IMG/VR virus record: IMGVR_UViG_3300031758_000223
Span: 1-37,228 of that record
Direction: 5' to 3' (one strand)
Length of the DNA: 37,228 nucleotides
From: a virus
Below the pieces are notes generated by a model. It had not been told where the DNA came from, did no database searches, and was given only the letters and a program-made list of their open reading frames with translations. Both the position numbers and the translations under genes were made by a program. Below are positions 7,642-12,701 of the stretch, piece after piece (within the stretch, counting starts at the first letter, position 1; the number at the start of each line of letters is the position of its first letter).

Positions 7642-8373
7642 CTAGGCTCCGACGACCTGCTTGAGGGCGACACTGTCCACCAACTGCTCTACCAGAGAGG
7701 GCAGAGTGACCATCGCTGAGCGAGTAGCGTCCTTGCTGTGCTCGTAGAGCCTTGCGAACTCTACGAACGACCGGATGCTGTACCTGTCCTCGTCAGTACG
7801 GGCAGTCACGGTTGTTGCGAGTTCACGCAGGTACTCAGGCAGCGCCTTGATGGCGTCAGCGTGGGGCTCCGTGATGTTGACTCGCACCACAAGGCGGTCA
7901 AGGATCGCTTGACCGAGGTCCTCAGGTTCACCGTTCATTGTCGCAACCACTGAGAAGTTGGCGTGTGGCTTGACTACTTCGCCAGTGTATTGGTTCTCCC
8001 ACGACGACGACTCAGTGCTGTCGATGAGTGCCATCAGTCTGGACTCAACGTCGCTGTTGACGCGGTTGATTTCGTCAACAACCAGCCTTGCGCCTTGACG
8101 CCAAGCCTTGATGCCAACGCCCTCACGGAAGCGCCAGATGCCGTCGTTGCTCTGAGTCATACCGCCAATGAGGTCGGTGTCCGTCATCTCCTCCGTACAG
8201 ATCAGCCGGTAAGCAGCCTGTCCGTCAGTGTGGTAGTTCATTCCGAAGTAAGTCTTTCCGGTGCCAGGAGGCCCGTAAAGAAGTACCCTGCCCAGTTTGT
8301 TGGAAAGGGCGAACGACGCCATATCCCAACCGGTCATAGTGACCGGCTCGTTGCTGATTGTGATGCTGTCCAT
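7642..8373 (-). CDS. MoxR-type AAA+ ATPase (243 aa)
   Basis: A single AAA+ domain. Walker A is GPPGTGKT (about 34-41), Walker B is RLVVDEINR, and sensor 1 lies in FSVVATMNGEPEDLGQAILDR. The latter contains the DLGQAILDRLVVR arginine-finger-type segment typical of MoxR/CobS proteins. The second ATG (8371-8373) is chosen because GGAGGA lies 7 nt upstream; an earlier ATG overlaps the ribosome site. It is coupled to the VWA gene 2 nt downstream. The upstream leader is CA-rich (AACCAACCAAACAAACA) and should be unstructured. The likely role is ATP-driven remodelling of a host or phage complex bound by the VWA partner; the target cannot be told from sequence. Confidence 0.9.
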   Translation of the reverse strand: MDSITISNEPVTMTGWDMASFALSNKLGRVLLYGPPGTGKTYFGMNYHTDGQAAYRLICTEEMTDTDLIGGMTQSNDGIWRFREGVGIKAWRQGARLVVDEINRVNSDVESRLMALIDSTESSSWENQYTGEVVKPHANFSVVATMNGEPEDLGQAILDRLVVRVNITEPHADAIKALPEYLRELATTVTARTDEDRYSIRSFVEFARLYEHSKDATRSAMVTLPSLVEQLVDSVALKQVVGA

Positions 8374-8445
8374 TGTCTTGTCCTCCATTGTTTGTTTGGT
8401 TGGTTGCTTACTTGCCCGTGCTACTGGCTACGAACCTGATGACCT

Positions 8446-8673
8446 CTACTTGACCTCCTTGACGCCTACCTCGTGGATGTCGTCAGCAGCGATGCCAATA
8501 GCGCTGAGTTGGTTGACCAGCGCCTGCTGTGCCTCAGTAGCGAGGACAACAAGCGAGCATTCGTGCTTACGAAGCATCTCTGGTTCGTCGTCTCCAGCCT
8601 CTGGCATTACCTCAGTCCTGATGACTTGGGTCACCACATAGGCGACCTCCCAGTGCTTGTACTTCTTCTCCAT
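8446..8673 (-). CDS. Small protein of unknown function (75 aa)
   Basis: The start is the ATG at 8671-8673, with GGAGG 7 nt upstream. The frame is open above this, but that region is a CAA repeat coding a run of Asn and is unlikely to be translated. The protein begins MEKKYKHWEVAYVVTQVIRT and has an acidic middle (EAGDDEPEM) and a hydrophobic strand-helix (ECSLVVLATEAQQALVNQL), suggesting a small alpha/beta fold. It lies 72 nt upstream of the MoxR gene, in the same direction. No function is assigned. Confidence 0.75.
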   Translation of the reverse strand: MEKKYKHWEVAYVVTQVIRTEVMPEAGDDEPEMLRKHECSLVVLATEAQQALVNQLSAIGIAADDIHEVGVKEVK

Positions 8674-8685
8674 TGTGTTTCCTCC

Positions 8686-8705
8686 GTTGTTGTTGTTGTT
8701 GTTGT
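8686..8705 (-). repeat. (CAA)n leader repeat before the ribosome site
   Basis: Twenty bases of GTT repeat on the plus strand read as ACAACA... on the minus strand and run straight into GGAGG. With the hairpin at 8708-8743 just upstream, the layout is terminator, unstructured CAA tract, ribosome site, ATG. CA-rich leaders can keep a ribosome site open. Confidence 0.7.
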
Positions 8706-8707
8706 CC

Positions 8708-8743
8708 CCCACCCCAGCCGCAGGGGGATACGGCTGGGGTGGG
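8708..8743. terminator. 13-bp perfect hairpin after the gene ending at 8757
   Basis: CCCACCCCAGCCG (8708-8720) pairs perfectly with CGGCTGGGGTGGG (8731-8743) around a 10-nt loop. It lies 13 nt beyond the stop of the upstream gene and just before the CAA leader. It has no U-tract and may attenuate rather than end transcription. Confidence 0.65.
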
Positions 8744-8756
8744 AAGCCTTGCTGGG

Positions 8757-9008
8757 TTAGTGCTTGCGGTCTGCCTTGAGAAAGTCATCTTCCCAGATGC
8801 GCTCAAAGCCCTTGTCACGAAGAGTCTCGCAACTCTCGCACAGGCACTTCTGGCTGTGGCAGTAAGCCCACTGCGAAGTGGTCGTCCACCACCAGCCAAG
8901 CCACGAACGCTGGCGTATGGCACTTGGCACGACGCAAGCGATGCGCCAAGCCGCCCTCGTGGCAGGGTTGCCGATGTAGCGAACCCTCGCTCGGTGTGTT
9001 GTCTTGAT
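8757..9008 (-). CDS. Small Cys-rich protein, start uncertain (about 83 aa)
   Basis: The frame ends with DDFLKADRKH and carries a compact cysteine cluster, CHSQKCLCESC, spaced CX4CXCX2C, suggesting zinc or iron-sulfur binding. No ATG, GTG or TTG follows the strong ribosome site AAGGAGGGGG (9011-9020) at a usable distance. The codon 5 nt after GGAGG is AUC (9006-9008), in frame and used here as the start. An in-frame TTG at 9087-9089 is the promoter's own -35, and a GTG lies deeper in the gene. A 9-codon upstream ORF (9019-9048) ends at the ribosome site. The promoter with a LexA-like box lies upstream. The cysteine cluster supports a real gene; the start is a guess. Confidence 0.55.
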   Translation of the reverse strand: MKTTHRARVRYIGNPATRAAWRIACVVPSAIRQRSWLGWWWTTTSQWAYCHSQKCLCESCETLRDKGFERIWEDDFLKADRKH

Positions 9009-9018
9009 AGCCCCCTCC

Positions 9019-9048
9019 TTAGTCGGGTTGGTTGAGGCGATGCTCCAT
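9019..9048 (-). other. Possible 9-codon leader ORF ending at the ribosome site
   Basis: ATG at 9046-9048 encodes MEHRLNQPD and stops at TAA 9019-9021, whose last two bases are the start of the AAGGAGG ribosome site of the Cys-rich gene. It has no ribosome site of its own, but it begins close to the predicted transcription start (-10 at 9060-9065). It could couple or gate translation of the next gene. Confidence 0.35.
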
Positions 9049-9059
9049 CGCCGACCACC

Positions 9060-9089
9060 ACCATCGCCCGTCCGACCGCCGTCCGTCAA
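9060..9089 (-). promoter_or_regulatory. Early promoter, island B
   Basis: TTGACG (9084-9089), an 18-bp spacer and GATGGT (9060-9065) on the minus strand. The core TTGACGGACGGC and the GGACGGG spacer end are shared with islands A and C. The -10 is weaker than in island A. Confidence 0.55.
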
Positions 9090-9090
9090 G

Positions 9091-9104
9091 CGAACACCTG
9101 TTCG
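9091..9104. promoter_or_regulatory. LexA/SOS-box-like palindrome, copy 3
   Basis: CGAACACCTGTTCG, identical to the two island A copies and again separated from the -35 by exactly one base. The conserved sequence and spacing at two loci argue against chance. Confidence 0.65.
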
Positions 9105-9147
9105 CCCGTCCGGCGTCCGCCGCCGCCCCGCCCCGCTTAGCCCTTGT

Positions 9148-9176
9148 GGCGGTGGCGGTAGCGGTAGCGGCGGTAG
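9148..9176. repeat. GGCGGT/AGCGGT short repeats, island B
   Basis: About five imperfect 6-bp units (GGCGGT GGCGGT AGCGGT AGCGGC GGTAGG) lie just beyond the stop of the gene ending at 9183. Similar GGCGGTAGC units lie at the same place in islands A and C. Confidence 0.6.
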
Positions 9177-9182
9177 GAGTAC

Positions 9183-9815
9183 CTACTTCACGTGCTTGAT
9201 GATCTCCGCATAGAGATCAGGCTTGTTCTGCTTCAGCAGCGGTGGCACCACGTAAGAGAGGATCATCTGATCCGCCAGTTTGCCCATGCCACTGAGGCCA
9301 TCGACACTGTCGTCGTCCATCCTCCTGTCGTAGATGTGGTCGAGGCGCTCCGACGAGCGGACAATCTCGTCCTTGTCGATGAGCCTGGTCACCGCGAAGA
9401 TCCCAGTGCCGCAGACCAAGACGCTGAGTGCAACGTTGTCGCCTTCTGCTTCCAGGTTGTCTTTGTCCTTGGCCTTGCCCCCACAACGGAGAATCAAACC
9501 AAGTGTGTTGTTCTCGGCGATCTCTTTGCAGAGAGCCGGGTCTTTGAGCATGGTGTAGACGTTTTCCCCAATCGTCCCGAACGGGGTGATGACAAGGCCT
9601 GCAGTGTCCGTGCTATCGACCATCTCGTAGACCACGTAGAGTTGGGCGTCCCCGTCGGGGTCTCCCTCTGACTCCCACATAGTGGCTTCGATCTTTTCGA
9701 AGTCCTGTCCAATCTGGTCGTATGCCTCTTTAGTGATGCCAGACTCAGCCGACTTCATGATCGAGGTGAGATCGGGATGGATTTCGTCCAGCCCTCTGAA
9801 CCTATCTGCTTCCAT
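9183..9815 (-). CDS. Early protein of unknown function (210 aa)
   Basis: Not recognised. ATG at 9813-9815 with AGGAG 7 nt upstream, and the island C promoter about 40 nt further. The protein is acidic and soluble, begins MEADRFRGLDEIHPDLTSIM, and has a beta-rich centre (AQLYVVYEMVDSTDTAGLVI, NVALSVLVCGTGIFAVTRLI) and a helical C-terminal part ending AEIIKHVK. There are no Cys clusters, membrane segments or nucleotide motifs. It is flanked on both sides by promoter islands, so it is probably its own transcription unit. Confidence 0.8.
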   Translation of the reverse strand: MEADRFRGLDEIHPDLTSIMKSAESGITKEAYDQIGQDFEKIEATMWESEGDPDGDAQLYVVYEMVDSTDTAGLVITPFGTIGENVYTMLKDPALCKEIAENNTLGLILRCGGKAKDKDNLEAEGDNVALSVLVCGTGIFAVTRLIDKDEIVRSSERLDHIYDRRMDDDSVDGLSGMGKLADQMILSYVVPPLLKQNKPDLYAEIIKHVK

Positions 9816-9855
9816 GTTTTTTCTCCTGTGTTATGGCGGCGGTCGCCGCTCCCAC

Positions 9856-9885
9856 ACCATCGCCCGTCCGGCGTCCGTCCGTCAA
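9856..9885 (-). promoter_or_regulatory. Early promoter, island C
   Basis: TTGACG (9880-9885), an 18-bp spacer and GATGGT (9856-9861) on the minus strand. The core matches islands A and B, but no CGAACA-CC-TGTTCG palindrome lies upstream. It serves the gene starting at 9815. Confidence 0.55.
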
Positions 9886-9909
9886 ACCGTCCGCCCGTCC
9901 GCCCTCCCC

Positions 9910-9931
9910 CGCGCGCACGCGCGTGCGCACA
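9910..9931. repeat. Alternating purine-pyrimidine tract with 16-bp palindrome
   Basis: Bases 9910-9931 alternate pyrimidine and purine without a break and are nearly all G/C. They contain the perfect palindrome GCGCACGCGCGTGCGC (9913-9928). Such DNA readily forms Z-DNA or a cruciform. It lies between the 3' repeats and the promoter of island C. Confidence 0.7.
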
Positions 9932-9933
9932 GA

Positions 9934-9966
9934 GGCGGTAGCAGCGGCGGTAGCAGCGGCGGTAGC
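9934..9966. repeat. 12-bp tandem repeat, island C
   Basis: GGCGGTAGCAGC occurs at 9934-9945 and 9946-9957, followed by a partial third unit GGCGGTAGC (9958-9966). The stop of the gene ending at 9969 follows directly. Confidence 0.75.
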
Positions 9967-9968
9967 GG

Positions 9969-10166
9969 TTACTGGTTCTTGAATCTGTACGTGGCGTACT
10001 CTTTGGCACGCATCACGTTGTCACCCGGCAAGGCGTTGGCAATGCCGACTGCAATCTCCGTGATCCATGTAGAGATGTGCGGCGGGCACTTCATTGCCAG
10101 CACGAGCACCTCAACGAGCACGTTCTCCAGCGTCTCTCTGTCCTTGTCTGTCAGTAGTTCATGCAT
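9969..10166 (-). CDS. Small protein of unknown function (65 aa)
   Basis: Begins MHELLTDKDRETLENVLVEV. The start overlaps the end of the upstream gene by 8 nt, consistent with coupled translation. It is predicted helical, with a central CPPHISTWITEIAVGIANAL segment that is amphipathic and not clearly transmembrane. No motif is recognised. It is the last gene before island C. Confidence 0.75.
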   Translation of the reverse strand: MHELLTDKDRETLENVLVEVLVLAMKCPPHISTWITEIAVGIANALPGDNVMRAKEYATYRFKNQ

Positions 10167-10539
10167 TGACCCATTCCTCTCTCATTGTCTCCGGATTTGT
10201 GTGTCCACCGCTGCATGTGCAACGGCTGACCTGTCGATAGACGGTGCCGTACTGCTCCAGCGGGGCGACATACACCCAGCCTGACAGACACTTGCCGCAG
10301 CCACCATCGGGGACACGGCTTGCCTGCCACTGTCTGAGCACCTGCTTGACGCGCGCAAGGTTAGGGAACTTGGCGTCGTTCTGCAAGACGTTGAGTGCCA
10401 GGTGACCATCGTGCTCACTGGCATCCAGCAGTACATCTTCTTTGCACCACGCTGCCTTGACTGTGTTCCTCGCAATCGAGTCAGTCGGGAAGAACCCGCA
10501 CAGTCGGTCGACGAACAGTTCGATATTGGTTGGTGTCAT
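10159..10539 (-). CDS. Small protein with Cys-rich C-terminus (126 aa)
   Basis: The first 75 residues look helical (NIELFVDRLCGFF, FPNLARVKQVLRQWQ). The C-terminal part contains GGCGKCLSGWVYV and SRCTCSGGH, a split CX2C...CXC...H pattern likely to bind zinc. The start overlaps the WhiB stop (ATGA), and the WhiB C-terminal codons supply its GGAGG ribosome site, so the two are coupled. Function unknown; zinc binding is inferred from the Cys/His spacing. Confidence 0.8.
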   Translation of the reverse strand: MTPTNIELFVDRLCGFFPTDSIARNTVKAAWCKEDVLLDASEHDGHLALNVLQNDAKFPNLARVKQVLRQWQASRVPDGGCGKCLSGWVYVAPLEQYGTVYRQVSRCTCSGGHTNPETMREEWVNA

Positions 10540-10901
10540 TGCATTTCCTCCCTAATGATGATGCCTCTGCTGCGTGCCACGATACGGCGCTCACGCTCTG
10601 ACTTGCCACCCCAGATCCCATGAGTGACGTGGTTGTTGATTGCCCAGTCAAGGCATCGCTTCTTGACAGGACATGTGTTGCACACCGCAACTGCGGCTGC
10701 TTTCCTTTGCGGTGATCCACCGATTGGCAAGAAGAAGGTATCCGATGGGAGACCTTTGCATGCCGCTTCGTCGTGCCACTGGAAGTCATTGTCCTCCAGT
10801 CGCATCAGTTCCTTTAGTTCCTCCAAGGCCTGCGCCCTCCTTTGTTCTTCCCTGTTGAATACGCGATTGCGCCTTACTTCTCCCGCTTTATGGGCGTCCA
10901 T
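10536..10901 (-). CDS. whiB: WhiB-family iron-sulfur transcription regulator (121 aa)
   Basis: WhiB-like (Wbl) proteins are restricted to actinobacteria and their phages. They bind a 4Fe-4S cluster and act on SigA-dependent transcription. All hallmarks are present: four cysteines (C48 in AACKG, then C74, C77 and C83 in VCNTCPVKKRC), the turn motif GIWGG (95-99), and a basic C-terminus (KSERERRIVARSRG). The ATG at 10899-10901 is chosen over a GTG three codons earlier; both overlap the upstream gene. It sits mid-operon and is coupled to the Cys-rich gene downstream. Phage WhiBs in mycobacteriophages can interfere with host WhiB regulators and superinfection (family knowledge). Here it may switch early and late SigA promoters (inference). 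Confidence 0.93.
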   Translation of the reverse strand: MDAHKAGEVRRNRVFNREEQRRAQALEELKELMRLEDNDFQWHDEAACKGLPSDTFFLPIGGSPQRKAAAVAVCNTCPVKKRCLDWAINNHVTHGIWGGKSERERRIVARSRGIIIREEMQ

Positions 10902-11419
10902 GGCGACCACCCTGCGACGTCGTATAGCAGTTTGCCTGCCTTGAGATTGATGAGTGGGTCAAGGAGTTCCTCCTGTGTGCAGACACCCATCTTTTTGCAG
11001 ACGAGTCCTACGTATTCGGGGTGGTCTTGCTTCCAATGTACGCCGTTGATCTGCAGCAACCCGGTATCACTGCGGTGGTACCAGACGACCACCTTTCTGA
11101 GGCTGCAGTCGGGGTTGACCCTGTCGCCACCAATCCTGCCCGGGCAACCACCTGACTCACGCAAGATGATGTGAGCCAACTTCTCCCACGTATCTTCTGG
11201 CCAGCCAGCCTCGGCTGCAAGTGTCGGCAGCCACGAGATGTCGCCGTGCTTGAACACGATCGCCGTCTCCGCCACGACTGTCTCCGGACCCGTGCGTGGT
11301 GGATAACTGGGCGTCGTTGAATAGACCCCCGTATTTGGTGCTGATACGGATTCGGTTAGGAACACCGTTCCAATCAAGCCCATCGTAAGTGCGGCAATAG
11401 ACCGCAGTGCTACGAGCAT
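10874..11419 (-). CDS. Secreted lysozyme-like/lytic transglycosylase protein (181 aa)
   Basis: An N-terminal signal sequence (residues 1-27: LRSIAALTMGLIGTVFLTES then VSA-P) suggests export. The rest resembles the SLT/lysozyme-like fold: catalytic Glu88 in HIILRESGG, the SDTGLLQINGVHW motif (about 117-129), and a closing INLKAGKLLYDVAGWSPW helix. Such enzymes cut the glycan strands of peptidoglycan. The start has a strong GGAGG 6 nt upstream and follows two hairpins. It lies in the early half, far from the M15 peptidase and holins, so it may act on the wall before lysis or affect superinfection (inference). It could also be a lysis accessory. Confidence 0.85.
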   Translation of the reverse strand: MLVALRSIAALTMGLIGTVFLTESVSAPNTGVYSTTPSYPPRTGPETVVAETAIVFKHGDISWLPTLAAEAGWPEDTWEKLAHIILRESGGCPGRIGGDRVNPDCSLRKVVVWYHRSDTGLLQINGVHWKQDHPEYVGLVCKKMGVCTQEELLDPLINLKAGKLLYDVAGWSPWTPIKREK

Positions 11420-11456
11420 TTGCTACCTCCAGTGTAGTTGTTGACCCAGGGTTTCG

Positions 11457-11490
11457 CCCCCGCCCACAGCCATCACAATGTGGGTGGGGG
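11457..11490. terminator. Strong hairpin upstream of the lysozyme-like gene
   Basis: CCCCC-G-CCCACA (11457-11468) pairs with TGTGGG-T-GGGGG (11479-11490), a G-T wobble included, around a 10-nt loop. It forms a stem of about 12 bp between the nuclease stop and the ribosome site of the lysozyme-like gene, so it may act as a terminator or attenuator. Confidence 0.55.
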
Positions 11491-11491
11491 A

Positions 11492-11537
11492 CGACCGGTC
11501 CGCAGAAATGGAGAACTGCGGCACCCTGGTCCGGTCG
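11492..11537. terminator. Two-part hairpin directly after the nuclease stop
   Basis: CGACCGG (11492-11498) pairs with CCGGTCG (11531-11537), with an internal CGCAG/CTGCG stem. It begins at the base next to the stop codon of the gene ending at 11538 and is followed at once by the 11457-11490 hairpin. Confidence 0.5.
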
Positions 11538-11996
11538 TTACGCCTGTGACTCCATGACGATGGTAACGAGTTCGGCGAACTCTTCCAAATCCATCAGCAC
11601 AATTCCTCGATTTGTTCCGTCAGGCATGGCGACCATTACGAATGGACGAATGTCACCCGCCGCTTTCGCCGCATCACTCTGTGCTTTTGCGTCTTCGAAT
11701 CGTGTGCGAATCGGACCGACTTGCGCGCCTGCTTTGATCTCGGTACGAAAAGCGCCACCCCAGTTTTCCTCGTGACGGGTAAGGTAACCACCCAGCCCAA
11801 GTTTCTTACGGGCTCGACGCGCCTTCGAGTCACCTTTGGCCCGGTTCCTCTTGCCACGAGCCGCAGGGTCACCGCAACCTCGAACGCGACGGCGACCGTC
11901 ACGGCTTGGACGTCCGAGGAGTCCGAACTTGGGGCAACCTTCCACGTTGCACTTCTCTTGGTTTCCTTCACACTCGCCCTTTCTTTCGTCAGCCAC
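11538..11996 (-). CDS. Putative PD-(D/E)XK-type nuclease (152 aa)
   Basis: The core RHEENWGGAFRTEIKAGAQ (about 74-92) has the acidic residue, strand and E-X-K pattern (E86, K88) of the restriction-endonuclease-like fold. That fold is used by phage Holliday-junction resolvases and Vsr-like enzymes. The N-terminal part is very basic, with Cys pairs (GECEGNQEKCNVEGCPKF, RGCGDPAARGKR) that may bind zinc. The start is GTG at 11994-11996, with GGAG 6 nt upstream, overlapping the previous gene by 8 nt. Its place after the exonuclease/annealing pair fits a role in recombination or branch resolution (inference). The nuclease call rests on this one motif. Confidence 0.6.
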   Translation of the reverse strand: MADERKGECEGNQEKCNVEGCPKFGLLGRPSRDGRRRVRGCGDPAARGKRNRAKGDSKARRARKKLGLGGYLTRHEENWGGAFRTEIKAGAQVGPIRTRFEDAKAQSDAAKAAGDIRPFVMVAMPDGTNRGIVLMDLEEFAELVTIVMESQA

Positions 11997-12156
11997 GTTT
12001 GACTCCTGCCCTGACCACCACAACTCTGCCCTTCAGGTTGTCGGGCAGGTTTGTAGTGAGTTCGTCGCACACCTCGGTTGGTGTATCTAGCGGAACGTTG
12101 ATCACGAGCACGTCCTCGGGACGCAGGGCAAACGACCCTGCAGTGTGGTCACTCAC
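11989..12156 (-). CDS. Small protein of unknown function (55 aa)
   Basis: GTG at 12154-12156, overlapping the DUF6378-like stop by 8 nt; its own stop overlaps the nuclease start by 8 nt. It encodes MSDHTAGSFALRPEDVLVIN and continues with a VPLDTPTEVCDELTTNLP helix and a KGRVVVVRAGV strand, a plausible small alpha/beta fold. The double overlap in a tight operon supports it as real. Function unknown. Confidence 0.65.
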   Translation of the reverse strand: MSDHTAGSFALRPEDVLVINVPLDTPTEVCDELTTNLPDNLKGRVVVVRAGVKRG

Positions 12157-12439
12157 CTGGAATCCCCAGGATGTCGTGGATCATCTCCATGCACCCGAGG
12201 TATCCGCAAGCATCGACTGCGCTGTCTCGGTGAAGGATGCCCTTCTCTAGGTTGGTGCGTAGCCGTGCCATCTTCACGGACACCATGAACAAGAGCGCCT
12301 GGTCGAGCGTCAACCGGACGCCGGTCAGTGCCTTGAATATCTCGATGACCTTGGTGTAGTCATCAAGCGGGTGCGAGTACGCCTTCTGCCGTGCACCTGT
12401 AATAAGGCGCTGCGCTTCCTGGAGGATGCTCTCCCTCAT
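12149..12439 (-). CDS. DUF6378-like phage protein (96 aa)
   Basis: The sequence MRESILQEAQRLITGARQ, then KAYSHPLDDYTKVIEIFKAL, LTLDQALLFMVSVKMARL and HRDSAVDACGYLGCMEM follows the all-helical pattern of DUF6378 proteins. These are common in phages and resemble MazG-type folds. The family's biochemical role is not established; nucleotide pyrophosphohydrolase activity would be a guess. The ATG at 12437-12439 overlaps the stop of the 35-aa membrane protein upstream (ATGA). An open frame extends further upstream, but it merely shadows that gene. Confidence 0.8.
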   Translation of the reverse strand: MRESILQEAQRLITGARQKAYSHPLDDYTKVIEIFKALTGVRLTLDQALLFMVSVKMARLRTNLEKGILHRDSAVDACGYLGCMEMIHDILGIPGE

Positions 12440-12543
12440 AGCGCGAACACCTGACCCAGGAAGAACATGGCAAACATGCCCATCACGATGCCAACAAGCA
12501 GACCGCCCACGAATACGGATACGAGTTCGTCGTCGATGTTCAT
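12436..12543 (-). CDS. 35-aa single-span membrane protein
   Basis: ATG at 12541-12543, stop TGA at 12436-12438, with 4-nt ATGA overlaps at both ends. The sequence is MNIDDELVSVFVGGLLVGIV followed by MGMFAMFFLGQVFAL, one long hydrophobic helix after a short acidic N-terminus. Function unknown; perhaps a membrane anchor or early host-modulating peptide. Confidence 0.75.
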   Translation of the reverse strand: MNIDDELVSVFVGGLLVGIVMGMFAMFFLGQVFAL

Positions 12544-12701
12544 GACGAGTAGTACCCATTGTCGGCAAGAGCGTCCTCGATGAACTCACGGATGAGAACG
12601 GAGCGTGTTGACTTGCGATCCTTGGCCATCCTCCCCAACGACTTGATGATGCCGTTAGGTAGGCGCAAAGTGATGACCGTCATCGCCTTCTTTTCGCTCA
12701 T
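12540..12701 (-). CDS. Ribbon-helix-helix DNA-binding protein (53 aa)
   Basis: ATG at 12699-12701 overlaps the stop of the annealing-protein gene (ATGA). MTVITLRLPNGIIKSLGRMA forms the basic beta strand and first helix of a CopG/Arc-type fold, and KSTRSVLIREFIEDAL is the second helix. Members dimerise and insert the paired strands into operator DNA. It is the only small repressor-like protein visible. A perfect 20-bp dyad in front of this operon (14320-14339) is a natural candidate site (inference). Confidence 0.82.
   Translation of the reverse strand: MSEKKAMTVITLRLPNGIIKSLGRMAKDRKSTRSVLIREFIEDALADNGYYSS

Noticed and set aside
6230-8373. Cobaltochelatase (CobS/CobT) function
   Set aside because: The AAA+/VWA architecture is shared with many MoxR systems, and no cobalamin or porphyrin gene or specific CobT feature is visible.
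12444-12453. CGAACACCTG, a partial LexA-like site
   Set aside because: The right arm is missing and it lies in the coding sequence of the 35-aa membrane gene.
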